Positions 36,042-45,358 are shown, counted from the first letter of the stretch. The stretch: 64,000 bases of DNA from Ruminococcus gauvreauii (GCF_025151995.1 NZ_CP102290.1:1364001-1428000), one strand, 5' to 3'. Notes: generated by a model from the letters alone, not told the origin. Made by a program: numbers and translations.

Positions 36042-37448
36042 ATGAATTCCCAGGAAAAAAAACTTTCCTGTCTTGAGACGACAGGTCTGGCCGTTGGTTT
36101 TACCATAGGCTCCGGTATCATCACTCAGACCGGCATCGGTATTGCCATGACGGGAAGAAGTATCGTGCTGGCGTTTCTTGTAAGCGCACTGTTATTTTTG
36201 ATCTCATTTCGCCCGGTTTTCATTATGAGTACACTGCTGCCCCGCACAAGTGCTGCATTTTCTTATTCCAGTGAGCTTATTCATGAGGATGTGGGGAAAT
36301 TTTACGCCTACATTTACTTTCTGGGCCGTATGACGATTGCCATCTTCGGAATCTCCTTCGCCCAATATCTGGCGAGCCTGGTCCCGGACCTGAATCATCC
36401 CACAGGTCTGAAGCTCACCGCCCTCTCTGTTCTGACACTGTTTTATATCATAAATCTGTTTGGTGTCAAAGCAGCCGCGCGGTTTCAGAATGTTCTATGC
36501 GTGATTCTGATTGCGGGAATTCTGTGTTTCGTTCTGTGCGGGCTGGGCAAGGTCAATTTTCGTGAGTTTTTTTCCGGCGAATCCTTATTTACCGGAGGCC
36601 CCGGCGGGTTCTACTCGGCGGTCTCACTTTTATACTTTGCGGTAGGCGGTTCTTACATCATCACGGACTTTGCACCGAAGATTAGAAATGCCTCAAAAAT
36701 CATGGTGAAGGTCATCACCGGAGTGACACTTTGCGTCTGTCTCCTATATATGCTGATGGGTATTGTGGCAAGCGGAGTGATGCCTGTCTCAGAGGTGGCG
36801 GGAAAGCCCCTGACGGCCGCTGCATCCGTGGTACTCGGCAGCGGGGGGCTGTATGCATTTTTTATCATCGGTGCCTGCCTCGGAGCTTTGATCACAACAC
36901 TGAATTCAAGTTTCATCTGGTATTCAAATTCCCTGATCGAGGCATGTGAAAAGGGATGTTTTCCCAGAAGCTGGGCAAAAACCAACCGTTTCGGCGCACC
37001 TTATATTCTGATGACTATCTTCTATTGCTTTGGCGCCGTTCCCACTGTCGCCGGAATAGATCTGACCATTCTGTCCAAGATGGCTGTCGGACTGACGATT
37101 CTGGGCACCTGCATTCCGATGGCGGGAATCCTGAGGCTGCCGAAAAAGTATCCTGAACTGTGGAGAACTTCCAGATACGCCGGAAAATACCCGGAATGGC
37201 GTCTGAAGCTCATGGTCATCATTACCTACCTGGTTCTTTCCACACAGGTTATCTCACTGTTCGCAAGCAACCCGGCATGGTCCAACATCATCATTATCGT
37301 GTATACGGCAATCGTCATCGCCGGAATTGCCGCAGGACGGCTGTATCAACGGAAATCCGCTGATTATAAATCAGGATTTCCGAACCACAAATCAACGAAA
37401 GAGGGGAATCACTATGAATCAAAAAACACATCAAAAACTTCCTGGTAA
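36042..37448 (+). CDS. APC-family amino acid/polyamine permease
   Basis: The 468-residue protein has about twelve membrane segments and the APC opening signature GLAVGFTIGSGIITQTGIGI at residues 15-34. APC permeases carry amino acids, amines or related compounds. It sits between two GPH symporters. AAGGAGG precedes the ATG, and the 3' end overlaps the next gene by 35 nt, so translation is coupled. Confidence 0.85.
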   Translation: MNSQEKKLSCLETTGLAVGFTIGSGIITQTGIGIAMTGRSIVLAFLVSALLFLISFRPVFIMSTLLPRTSAAFSYSSELIHEDVGKFYAYIYFLGRMTIAIFGISFAQYLASLVPDLNHPTGLKLTALSVLTLFYIINLFGVKAAARFQNVLCVILIAGILCFVLCGLGKVNFREFFSGESLFTGGPGGFYSAVSLLYFAVGGSYIITDFAPKIRNASKIMVKVITGVTLCVCLLYMLMGIVASGVMPVSEVAGKPLTAAASVVLGSGGLYAFFIIGACLGALITTLNSSFIWYSNSLIEACEKGCFPRSWAKTNRFGAPYILMTIFYCFGAVPTVAGIDLTILSKMAVGLTILGTCIPMAGILRLPKKYPELWRTSRYAGKYPEWRLKLMVIITYLVLSTQVISLFASNPAWSNIIIIVYTAIVIAGIAAGRLYQRKSADYKSGFPNHKSTKEGNHYESKNTSKTSW

Positions 37449-38796
37449 GCTTGTCAATGCATTTATCGTACCAAACATCGGCCTGAACCTGTTCATTTAC
37501 CTGGAACTGTTCTATATGTCCTATTTCCTGACCGATATCTGTGGCTTTTCACTCAGTGTCGTCACTTTCATTCTCACCAGCACTGCCGCTGTGGATCTTG
37601 TCTGGGTGTTTGTGACCGGTATCATGCTGGAAAAATGTGAATTCAAAAAACTGGGTAAATACAGGGCATGGTATGTCATCTGTACACCGATCATCCTCGT
37701 ATTCTTTACATTAATGTTTTTTGATATGGGTGATTCCATGGGGGCTGCGGCAATCGTCATCATCGCTTTCTGTATCAAGACATTATTTCAGGACGTTGTC
37801 AGTGCCGCTGTAACCGGGCATATTTCCCAGATCACCGACGATTCTGATACAAGAACACTGTTAAGCGCCAGAAGAAATCAAGGCGCAGTCATCGGACAGC
37901 TGCTGTTCTCCCTGCTTGGAATTCCGTGTATCACACTGTTCGGTAAACTCTTTGGTAACACCGCAGCAGGATATACGGGAGCAGCATTCTTCTTCTGTCT
38001 GGTCAATGCCATCACTCATTACATCATGTTTGTGCTGACAAAAGATGCCCCCATCGCGGCAACCGAACAGATTTCACAGGGCAGTAAGCTCTCTATCGGA
38101 GAAATGTTCCGTATTCTGTTTACGAACCGGCCGCTTCTGGTCGTTTCTTTCGGAGACCTGCTTCGCTATACGGCTGTCTTCCTGGTAAGCTCAACCGCTG
38201 CATACTTCTTTGAGAATGTATTAAAAGACTCCGGGTCCATGTCAGTCTACATGACGATCCAGACAGTGACCGGAGTCGTTGGGGCAATTGTTGTCAATCA
38301 GGTTTCCAGACGTCTCGGAAAAAAGACAACGTACTGTCTGTGCAATCTCATTTACGGGGCAATCTTAGTCGCCATGTTTTTTGTCGCAGATGAAGGCAGA
38401 ACAACACTGTTCATCGTCTGTATGGCCGTCGCCTTTTTCTTCGGAAGCATGATCGGAACTGTCGTAACCGCAATGACCACTGATACGGTTATCTACACCA
38501 TGTGGAAAGACGGTAAAAATGCGCGCGGCTTTATCATGAGTATGTTGAATATCCCGATCAAGTTCGGCTCTATGATCAAGAGTGTCATCCTCCCGGTTGG
38601 TCTGTCCGCCATCGGCTATACAGCCGGACAGGCGGCAAGTGCATCCGTGACCAGGGGTATCTCTGGCATTATGTGTCTTGCATCCGGCATCTGCGTGATA
38701 CTTTCCTGTCTGATCATATTCTTCGGATATAATCTTACTGAGAAAAAGGTAGCAGAGCTGACAGCCATTGTTGAAAAACGCAGGACACCAAAATGA
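37414..38796 (+). CDS. GPH/MFS cation symporter (second of two)
   Basis: The 460-residue twelve-segment protein is a paralogue of the first symporter: LNLFIYLELFYMSYFLTDIC and GFIMSMLNIPIKFGSMIKS correspond directly. The ATG at 37414 lies inside the end of the APC permease gene and has GAGGGG upstream; the longer frame from 37327 is only overlap. Having three permeases in one operon suggests uptake or exchange of substrate and product. Confidence 0.83.
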   Translation: MNQKTHQKLPGKLVNAFIVPNIGLNLFIYLELFYMSYFLTDICGFSLSVVTFILTSTAAVDLVWVFVTGIMLEKCEFKKLGKYRAWYVICTPIILVFFTLMFFDMGDSMGAAAIVIIAFCIKTLFQDVVSAAVTGHISQITDDSDTRTLLSARRNQGAVIGQLLFSLLGIPCITLFGKLFGNTAAGYTGAAFFFCLVNAITHYIMFVLTKDAPIAATEQISQGSKLSIGEMFRILFTNRPLLVVSFGDLLRYTAVFLVSSTAAYFFENVLKDSGSMSVYMTIQTVTGVVGAIVVNQVSRRLGKKTTYCLCNLIYGAILVAMFFVADEGRTTLFIVCMAVAFFFGSMIGTVVTAMTTDTVIYTMWKDGKNARGFIMSMLNIPIKFGSMIKSVILPVGLSAIGYTAGQAASASVTRGISGIMCLASGICVILSCLIIFFGYNLTEKKVAELTAIVEKRRTPK

Positions 38797-38843
38797 ACTC
38801 ATTTAAACTGACACGAATCTTATAGAAAATTGGAGGTATCATT

Positions 38844-39896
38844 ATGAAAATCACAGAAAGAGAATGTCATTTACTCGCATTTAATCATCAGGAAACCCCG
38901 TGGGTACCATCGCCATCCACGGGACAGGACACCTGTATTCCGACCGTGATCGAAGAAGGCGCCCGTGGATACGGTATTACAACCGACTGGTTCGGGGTAA
39001 AATATATTTACCGCGAAGACCAGCCCGGCCCTATGCCCGTAGAGACAGACCCGAAAATCAAGGACATTGAGTGCTGGAGAGAGGTCGTTACGTTTCCAGA
39101 TCTTGATAAGTATGACTGGGAAGGCTGGGCCGCCAAAGACACCGCAGGCTGGGACCGTGAAAACAAACTCTCCAATATTATTCTGATCAACGGATGCTTC
39201 GAGAGCCTGCACATGTTCTGCGGATTCGAGGAGGCCCTTGTCAATATCATGACGGATGAGGAAGCCAGTTCTGATTTTATGGGTGCAATAGCCGATTATA
39301 AGATTGCACTCATCGAGCGCATTGCAAAATACTATAAGCCTGATATGCTGCAGTTCCATGATGATTATTCCACCAACACCGGCCTGTTTATGCCGATCGA
39401 TAAATGGCAGCGCATCATCAAGCCTCATCTGCAGCGCGTCATAGACGCAGTCAAAGGACTTGGAATGATCTATCAGCATCACTCCTGCGGTAAAATCCAT
39501 GATCTCATTCCGGAGCTCGTTGATATGGGAATTGATGCCCTCAATCCGGTACAGATTCAGAACAACCCTCTTGAGATCAAGCAGCAGTTCGGAGACCATC
39601 TGACGGTATGCGGCGGTTTCAGCAACCAGGCAGTTCTGGATAACCCCTCCGCCACGGCAGAGCAGATCAAAGATTCCATCAACGAGACCCTGAACATTAT
39701 GGCACCGGGCGGCAAATGGATCGCACTCTGTGGTTTCCTGGACCGTTTCCCGGAGCGTGAGCAAATCTGGCTGGACTGCCTGGATGAATACAATCGTCCC
39801 CTGATGGAAAAAGCCGGCGTAACCCCTGTCAAACATACCGCAGCCAGCAACAACGTATATAATCTGGCAAATAATGCCCAAAAACAGATCTCATGA
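38844..39896 (+). CDS. UroD-family (MtaA-like) protein
   Basis: The 350-residue protein has the UroD/MtaA barrel with a zinc-type motif QHHSCGK near 212-218 and a later CGGFSNQ near 254. It belongs to the broad group of cobamide-linked methyltransferases or related lyases, not heme UroD. It ends the GPH-APC-GPH operon, so it probably acts on a compound brought in by those permeases, likely a methylated one; the chemistry is not known. TTGGAGG precedes the ATG. Confidence 0.8.
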   Translation: MKITERECHLLAFNHQETPWVPSPSTGQDTCIPTVIEEGARGYGITTDWFGVKYIYREDQPGPMPVETDPKIKDIECWREVVTFPDLDKYDWEGWAAKDTAGWDRENKLSNIILINGCFESLHMFCGFEEALVNIMTDEEASSDFMGAIADYKIALIERIAKYYKPDMLQFHDDYSTNTGLFMPIDKWQRIIKPHLQRVIDAVKGLGMIYQHHSCGKIHDLIPELVDMGIDALNPVQIQNNPLEIKQQFGDHLTVCGGFSNQAVLDNPSATAEQIKDSINETLNIMAPGGKWIALCGFLDRFPEREQIWLDCLDEYNRPLMEKAGVTPVKHTAASNNVYNLANNAQKQIS

Positions 39897-39912
39897 TATC
39901 CACAGCATACAA

Positions 39913-39949
39913 ATGCGCAGGAGCTTCCATAGTCCCTGCGCATCTTTTT
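39913..39949 (+). terminator. Intrinsic terminator after the UroD operon
   Basis: ATGCGCAGG pairs with CCTGCGCAT across 13 nt, then CTTTTTC. It closes the transporter-UroD operon and can also serve the convergent AraC gene. Confidence 0.88.
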
Positions 39950-39952
39950 CAT

Positions 39953-40825
39953 TTATTTCGGTGCAACCGAGAACCAGATTTCAAATGAGAAATCCTCAGA
40001 ATGCACTTCAGCACTCGGATACACCTCGATACACATGCCTCTTGACGGCTGATAATTACTGGTTGGAAAGAATTCCGTGTAAAGCTGTTTATAGAGTTCC
40101 TGGAACGCTTCCGGCATCCTGCCTTGTCCTTTAAACACAACCCATGTGTTTGCCGGAATCGTCTCTATGGTCAGTCCTTCTGCCACTTCACTCTCCTCAC
40201 AGGCAGTACCGATTGCATAGTCGAAATCTCCCTCATGCGGATTATCGAAACAGATTCCAACAATCGCGTCTCCAAAAACACCGTCCGGTTTTACGTACCG
40301 GCAAAGCTTGTCAATTGTTCCGTCTGTGTTGCACTCTTCCCATGCCTTGTGGATACTCTGCTGTGTGATCTCACTGCCTCCGCTAAACCTTTTTCTTTTC
40401 GCCACCACTGAAAACGCATCTCTTTTCTCAATCCTGTAGTCCATCTTTGTTCCTCCTTCTAATATAAGTTTTATAGAAAGACGGGAGAAAGACTTCAGTT
40501 CTGCTTTCATTAAACGAGCCTGAGTGGGTTTGATGCCGTGGAACTTCACAAAAGCACGGCTGAAGCTTTCCGGGCTGTCATACCCATACTTCAGCGCCGT
40601 GTCAATCACACGGCTGTCTGTTGATGCAAGTTCACTGCCTGCCTGCGTCAACCGCCTGCAGCGAATGTATTCTCCAAGTGTAAACCCACAGAGAATCGAA
40701 AACACCCGCTGAAAATGAAAATTTGACGAATACGCCTGCGCTGCAATTTCCGCAAAATCGAGATCTTCTGTCAAGTGCTCTTCAATGTAATCGATCGCCT
40801 TTTGAAGCCCTGAAATCCATTCCAT
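39953..40825 (-). CDS. AraC-family regulator with GyrI-like effector domain
   Basis: The 290-residue protein has an AraC double HTH at residues 1-105 (LDFAEIAAQAYSSNFHFQRVF and VIDTALKYGYDSPESFSRAF) and a GyrI-like/integron-associated effector domain at about 130-290. This architecture resembles Rob/MarA-like or BmrR-like drug-sensing regulators. The ATG at 40825 follows GGAGGAG. Targets are not evident. Confidence 0.87.
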   Translation of the reverse strand: MEWISGLQKAIDYIEEHLTEDLDFAEIAAQAYSSNFHFQRVFSILCGFTLGEYIRCRRLTQAGSELASTDSRVIDTALKYGYDSPESFSRAFVKFHGIKPTQARLMKAELKSFSRLSIKLILEGGTKMDYRIEKRDAFSVVAKRKRFSGGSEITQQSIHKAWEECNTDGTIDKLCRYVKPDGVFGDAIVGICFDNPHEGDFDYAIGTACEESEVAEGLTIETIPANTWVVFKGQGRMPEAFQELYKQLYTEFFPTSNYQPSRGMCIEVYPSAEVHSEDFSFEIWFSVAPK

Positions 40826-40929
40826 CTGTTTCTCCTCCTCTTTCCTGACTTCAGTATATAGGAGTTTCATCTCTGTTTCCTGACTTTCCGTGCGGATATC
40901 TGTCTGTAGTAAAAATGCGTTCTTTACCA

Positions 40930-41274
40930 CTATTTCGTGACATATTCCTTTTCAATTTGGCGATACCGCCATATCAGCCATACGGTTCCCACCAGGCATG
41001 CCAATATCAAAATTGCGGCTGCCATTATTTCAGACCAGTAAAAAATCGGTCCACAAATCCAGTATGGAACGGAGTATATCTTCCACATTCGTGCATTTGC
41101 CTTATTATATTCCGGAATGTCACGCACTTTCTCAGAAGGAACAGTAGAACCCGACCAGAACCACATCGGTTCTTCGCGGCTGCCCGCAAAAACACCAATC
41201 CCCAGAAAGAGTGCCGCACATCCCCAGGTCGAGATCATCCATATTGCAAAGCCCATTACTTCACGACCTTTCAT
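40930..41274 (-). CDS. Small membrane protein of unknown function
   Basis: The 114-residue protein has two hydrophobic segments (about 7-30 and 75-100) joined by a soluble loop containing VRDIPEYNKANARMWKIY, a feature seen in several small Firmicutes membrane protein families. I do not assign a function. It may start at 41274 (AAAGG 4 nt upstream) or at the ATG at 41256. It begins immediately after the TfoX-like gene's stop codon. Confidence 0.6.
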   Translation of the reverse strand: MKGREVMGFAIWMISTWGCAALFLGIGVFAGSREEPMWFWSGSTVPSEKVRDIPEYNKANARMWKIYSVPYWICGPIFYWSEIMAAAILILACLVGTVWLIWRYRQIEKEYVTK

Positions 41275-41532
41275 TTAACCTTTAAACTTGTTATAAAATT
41301 CCTTCAGCTCCTTTTTCTTCTCTTCCGACAGCTGTGTTTTCTTTATCCCCTGTATGGCACCTTCGATCCCATACAGTCTGTGGATGCATGCGGAATCATC
41401 GATTGCTTTGATCTTCAGCCAAGCCTGCTGACTGCCAAGCGCTTTCAGTTCTTCAAAAGTGGTGATTCCGACCTGATTTAATTGTTCTTCTACTACTTTT
41501 CCTATGTTTGGCAGTTTTGACAGTTCGCCCAT
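41275..41532 (-). CDS. TfoX C-terminal domain protein
   Basis: The 85-residue protein matches the TfoX/Sxy C-terminal domain: LSKLPNIGKVVEEQLNQVGI with a helix-hairpin-helix-like turn and a helical tail LSEEKKKELKEFY. It lacks the N-terminal domain of full TfoX, as many Firmicutes members do. It probably binds DNA or protein; competence control is not implied. The ATG has GGAGGG upstream. Confidence 0.82.
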   Translation of the reverse strand: MGELSKLPNIGKVVEEQLNQVGITTFEELKALGSQQAWLKIKAIDDSACIHRLYGIEGAIQGIKKTQLSEEKKKELKEFYNKFKG

Positions 41533-41920
41533 GATATCCCTCCAATGTAACGTTATCAGATGCTGTAATGGTATCCTGTTGCCATTATGTAAACTTATTT
41601 GGATATTTTAATTAGTGACATTGTGTGTTCTCAATCTGGGAATAGACTTGTTCAAAATTCTGTAACATATACAATTAACACCCTGACTTTTTCATCTAAA
41701 GGAGAAGATGTCTGGATTTGTGTATTGATGCTTCGCTGCATTTCTTTTCATGAAAAGACGTTTATACTCCAAAGTAACATGTATACTCCTGTATTAATTG
41801 ACTGCCTTATGATAAATAAAATCTCTTGGATTCCGTGCTCACTTCAAAACGTCCGATTATCCCCCTCATTCTCACGAAAGCAGGCAATGCCGCATAAATA
41901 CCAACACAGGTCATCATAAA
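41533..41920. other. 388-nt gap, no gene recognised
   Basis: This AT-rich stretch lies between the TfoX-like gene and the trailer end of CRISPR array 1. A small hairpin (TAATGG / CCATTA) is visible near 41565-41590. I see no credible coding frame or RNA gene. Confidence 0.5.
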
Positions 41921-42624
41921 ATTTCAATCCTCTGCCTTCGTGAGAAGGAAGACATGAATATCTCCCCCACACAGCTGTCCTATGTAACATTTCAATCCAT
42001 TTCCTTCGTGAGAAGGAAGACGTAATCAATCTGAAGCTTTCTGATATCATGTTTGAATTTCAATCCACTTCCTTCGTGAGAAGGAAGACTGGAGCATATA
42101 GACGAAGAAGGAAACCTGAAACGATTTCAATCCACTTCCTTCGTGAGAAGGAAGACTGCGGATCACCTCTTTCGCCTCCTCGACCGTGCGATTTCAATCC
42201 ACTTCCTTCGTGAGAAGGAAGACCATCAATATTCTTAATGTATGGTACACCTAAAATATTTCAATCCACTTCCTTCGTGAGAAGGAAGACTCCTTTCCAT
42301 TCTGTGATTGTTGTTCATCCGGGATTTCAATCCACTTCCTTCGTGAGAAGGAAGACACGGATCCAGCGCTCAACATCAACCCCTGAATCAATTTCAATCC
42401 ACTTCCTTCGTGAGAAGGAAGACTGCAAAATGCAGATGATTATATTCAAAGATAGAATTTCAATCCACTTCCTTCGTGAGAAGGAAGACGCAAAACTTCT
42501 GACGGATGAAACGTATCTGACACAATTTCAATCCACTTCCTTCGTGAGAAGGAAGACTCTGCAAACCTTCACAGTTCGCGATCAGTCCATGATTTCAATC
42601 CACTTCCTTCGTGAGAAGGAAGAC
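41921..42624 (-). CRISPR. CRISPR array 1 (orphan, type I-C-like): 11 repeats, 10 spacers
   Basis: The repeats are 33 nt and begin at 41921, 41989, 42057, 42124, 42191, 42258, 42324, 42391, 42457, 42525 and 42592. Spacers are 33-35 nt. In the transcribed (minus) sense each repeat is GTC, an 8-bp hairpin CTTCCTTC-TCAC-GAAGGAAG, and the tail GTGGATTGAAAT. The repeat at 41921 has several changes and the next has one, which marks the left end as the old trailer end; the leader is at the right. No cas genes adjoin; the cas operon is about 8 kb away. Confidence 0.97.
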
Positions 42625-42794
42625 AGCAATTATGCACAAATATCTTATCACATTTCCCTTACATAATGTAATATTTGTCTGTTTTTTCGTCATTCTTTTC
42701 TTAAATCAATAAATGGAACACGTTTCCGGCGAAAAAATCACCGTTTTTAAGGTGCGAATCTCCCCGGTTTTTTATGTGTACTTCAAATTCGCAC
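42625..42794 (-). promoter_or_regulatory. Leader of CRISPR array 1
   Basis: The leader touches the newest repeat with AGCAATTATGCACAAA (plus-strand reading, 42625-42640). The distal 43-bp inverted-repeat element lies at 42752-42794, after exactly 127 nt. The same two blocks at the same spacing occur in the leaders of arrays 2 and 3, while the middle is not conserved. Confidence 0.75.
42752..42794. repeat. Leader inverted-repeat element, copy 1 of 3
   Basis: A 43-bp element bounded by GTGCGAAT and ATTCGCAC. In the array sense the inside contains TGAAG, ACATAAA and CCGGGG. Copies 2 and 3 are at 49991-50033 and 57911-57953, also 43 bp each. Confidence 0.85.
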
Positions 42795-42969
42795 TTCTAA
42801 TATTTTATCTTTATCTCTATAATTCCAGGGTTTACCAACCCAGCTGGCACATAAGTTTCATTCTCATCGGACACACAATCCATTTAGAAAACCATTCCAT
42901 TCACAACACAGATCCTAGAAATCCGCATTTCTGCCACTCACGAATACACAATACATCATCCGCATTCCC

Positions 42970-43239
42970 CTATCTGCTTTCAGATTCCTTGGCCCACTGT
43001 CTGCACTGCTCCAATTTTTGAGCAGGGTCAAAACCCTGCGCTGCTCCCATTGAGGAAAGCATCTTACATGGAAAATCTGGACATACTCCACAGTGGTCCA
43101 GCGTTTTTTCTTCACAGCAGAATTTCACCTGACACTCCCCACCCCAAAATGGCTTTTCCATCGTAATACAACCAGTACAATGCACCTGCTCCTTACGTTC
43201 GCAGGAATTACACCTGACTCCGCATCTCGATTCAAACAT
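42970..43239 (-). CDS. Small cysteine-rich DUF3795-like protein
   Basis: The 89-residue protein is rich in cysteine pairs: CGVRCNSCERKEQVHCTGC, CQVKFCCEEK and HCGVCPDFPC. The pattern fits DUF3795, predicted zinc or iron-sulfur proteins of unknown function. The ATG at 43239 matches the usual family start MFESRCGVRC; a GTG at 43278 with AAAGG 6 nt upstream is an alternative that adds 13 residues. Confidence 0.75.
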   Translation of the reverse strand: MFESRCGVRCNSCERKEQVHCTGCITMEKPFWGGECQVKFCCEEKTLDHCGVCPDFPCKMLSSMGAAQGFDPAQKLEQCRQWAKESESR

Positions 43240-43302
43240 CTTGTTCCGCCTCTCTTCATCTTCTGTGTCTGTTTTCACTGTATACCTTTAAGCTGCCTTT
43301 TA

Positions 43303-43947
43303 TTACCCCTGTTCCACCCCGTTCTTCTTACAGATTTCAGACAGACAGCACCTTTCACAGTGGGGTTTCGTCCTTGCCGTACAAATGTCTCTTCCATGGA
43401 AAACCAAACGGTGACAAAAGTCACTGCCCTCCTCAGGCGGAATGATCTTCCAAAGTTCCATCTCAACCTTTTTAGGATCTTTTATGCCATCAACAAGACC
43501 GATCCTGTTCACCAGGCGAATACAGTGCGTATCCGTCACGATCGCAGGTTCTCCGAACACATCTCCCATGATCAGATTTGCACTTTTGCGTCCCACTCCC
43601 GGAAGTTTTAACAGAGCATTAAAATCTTTTGGTATCTTACCGCCATACTCGTCTTTCAGTATTTTCATACATGCGCTGATATCACGTGCCTTACTTTTGC
43701 CCAACCCGCATGGGCGGACGATTCGCTCAATATCCTCCACATCTGCAGCTGCTAATGAATCTACATCCGGATATTCTGCATACAAATCCTCAACAACTAC
43801 ATTGACTCTTGCATCCGTACACTGTGCTGCCAGCCGCACGCTGACCAGCAGTTTCCACGCCTGATCATAATCCAGAGTACATCCGGCATCTGGATATTCC
43901 TTTTTCAGGCGTTCTACTACTTCTATTGCCAGTTTCTCTTTTGTCAT
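43303..43947 (-). CDS. nth: Endonuclease III
   Basis: Nth removes oxidised pyrimidines and nicks the abasic site in base excision repair. The 214-residue protein has the helix-hairpin-helix LPGVGRKSANL with catalytic Lys, the catalytic Asp in IVTDTHCIRLVNR, and a C-terminal 4Fe-4S motif with cysteines in ICTARTKPHCERCCLSEIC. The first cysteine gap is 7 residues, one more than in E. coli Nth. GGGAGG precedes the ATG. Confidence 0.94.
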   Translation of the reverse strand: MTKEKLAIEVVERLKKEYPDAGCTLDYDQAWKLLVSVRLAAQCTDARVNVVVEDLYAEYPDVDSLAAADVEDIERIVRPCGLGKSKARDISACMKILKDEYGGKIPKDFNALLKLPGVGRKSANLIMGDVFGEPAIVTDTHCIRLVNRIGLVDGIKDPKKVEMELWKIIPPEEGSDFCHRLVFHGRDICTARTKPHCERCCLSEICKKNGVEQG

Positions 43948-44121
43948 ATGTACCTCCCGTCGTATCGATGAATTATAAAATAAAAGCCGAATAATGGAAC
44001 GCGCCTGTTCACCATTTTATGAACAGATTCTTCGCTCAATTATCGGCTTTCCCTATGTCCCATGCAACTATCTTATCACAACATATGCAAGTAGACAACA
44101 TAGCTCTTATTTTGACAAATC

Positions 44122-44553
44122 TTATAAAAATTCTTTCAGCTCTCCCATAAATTCTTCTTCCATCCGCACCAGGTTTTTGGCAACTACCTGGCTGTCCTCC
44201 GATGCCTCTTTATTCTGAGCCATGGCTTCACTGATAGACTGAATTCCCATATTACAGCCATTCATCATAATCTTTGCAATCTGATTACTGTCATCCTTTA
44301 CCAGCATTTTCATCTCTGTTGTAGCCCATGCAAAGGTCGATGCCATAGCACCCGGTTCTTGTTCCTGCTCTCCATACTGTCCCAAAAGTTTTGCGGATTC
44401 TCCCTCGATCTTTTCGTGTTCAGTTTTGTAATTATCAATGACTCTTCCGAGATTTTCATCCTCCACGTACGCACTGATCTGATCCATACTGTCGATCGCC
44501 ATTTTACAGCCCCTGTTGCATTCCTTCAGAAGTCTCTTTGTTTGTTCCTCCAT
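44122..44553 (-). CDS. Ferritin-like four-helix protein of unknown function
   Basis: The 143-residue protein is helical throughout and resembles ferritin-like or DUF2383-type bundles (LLKECNRGCKMAIDSMDQI, VIDNYKTEHEKIEGES, MASTFAWATTEMKMLV). Acidic residues occur at positions that could hold metal, but ligands cannot be confirmed. The ATG at 44553 has AGAAGG 8 nt upstream. The frame extends further upstream without a good site. Confidence 0.7.
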   Translation of the reverse strand: MEEQTKRLLKECNRGCKMAIDSMDQISAYVEDENLGRVIDNYKTEHEKIEGESAKLLGQYGEQEQEPGAMASTFAWATTEMKMLVKDDSNQIAKIMMNGCNMGIQSISEAMAQNKEASEDSQVVAKNLVRMEEEFMGELKEFL

Positions 44554-44631
44554 ACTTGGTGCCTTCTTTCTGATTTTTGATTTATTATGTGCATTGTCCT
44601 CAAATATATGCATATAATGAAATCTGGCTTA

Positions 44632-45018
44632 TTAAAGCAATCGCTTCAAACGCTCAATCAATGCGATGTCTGCCGGAAGCCAATCCACACTGTTCAGTTC
44701 GTCTTTGCCCAGCCATTTTGCGTCTTTATGCTCACAGAGTTTCAGTGTTCCATGTATCACGCTGCATAAGTAGCATCTCATACTCAGATGGAATTCAGGA
44801 TAATCATATTCAATCGTATCAAGCAGTTTGTGTACTTCAATAACTGTATCCAATTCCTCTTTCATTTCGCGCTTTAACGCCTCTTGGGGAGTCTCACCCT
44901 CTTCAATTTTTCCGCCTGGAAATTCCCATCCGTCTTTGAATTTTCCATAGCCCCTCTGCGTAGTAAAAATTTTACCATTTTTTATAATGATCGCCGCCAC
45001 AACATTGATTGTTTCCAT
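44632..45018 (-). CDS. NUDIX hydrolase, MutT/8-oxo-dGTP diphosphatase type
   Basis: The 128-residue protein has the Nudix box GGKIEEGETPQEALKREMKEEL at about 36-57, preceded by GWEFPG. This MutT form sanitises oxidised dGTP or related nucleotides. The ATG at 45018 follows the stop of the MmcQ-like gene by 1 nt, with AGGAG upstream, so both are co-translated. Confidence 0.9.
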   Translation of the reverse strand: METINVVAAIIIKNGKIFTTQRGYGKFKDGWEFPGGKIEEGETPQEALKREMKEELDTVIEVHKLLDTIEYDYPEFHLSMRCYLCSVIHGTLKLCEHKDAKWLGKDELNSVDWLPADIALIERLKRLL

Positions 45019-45019
45019 A

Positions 45020-45358
45020 CTATCTTTTTCTCCTGCCGCAAAGTTCATAACTCTCTGCTATCATCCGTTTTATATCTTCCACTGGTACAGTTCCGTCCAG
45101 AATAATGGAGTTCCAATGCTCTTTGTTCATATGATACGCAGGGACGACAGAAGAAAAAGCATCCCTCCAAAAGTCCCTCCACTGCGGATCACATTTCACG
45201 TTAACCCAGATATGATCATTACGTTCATAAATCCAGGCAAATATTCTGCCCGTGTCACGAATCCTCATACATGTCCAGGTATGGTCCTTAAACGGATAAT
45301 CCTCATAAACTTTATCAAATGTCATACAATATCTGATGACTTCCTGTCTTAATAACAT
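45020..45358 (-). CDS. MmcQ/YjbR-family protein
   Basis: The 112-residue protein matches MmcQ/YjbR: YPFKDHTWTCMRI, GRIFAWIYERNDHIWVNVKCDP and a C-terminal helix DIKRMIAESYEL. The fold is CyaY-like; DNA binding has been suggested but the role is unclear. The ATG at 45358 has AAGGTG upstream. It is first in a two-gene unit with the MutT-like gene. Confidence 0.85.
   Translation of the reverse strand: MLLRQEVIRYCMTFDKVYEDYPFKDHTWTCMRIRDTGRIFAWIYERNDHIWVNVKCDPQWRDFWRDAFSSVVPAYHMNKEHWNSIILDGTVPVEDIKRMIAESYELCGRRKR

Noticed and set aside
38871..39881. A 336-codon antisense frame opposite the UroD-family gene
   Set aside because: It is a shadow of the strong coding frame on the plus strand, with no ribosome binding site and no recognisable protein features.
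42238..42666. A 142-codon open frame running through CRISPR array 1
   Set aside because: The protein consists of a repeated segment produced by the CRISPR repeats; similar frames occur in arrays 2 and 3. There is no ribosome binding site and no homology.
42752..42794. The 43-bp leader element as a tiny mobile element
   Set aside because: No target-site duplication is seen and the copies keep a fixed distance to the CRISPR repeat, which a mobile element would not.
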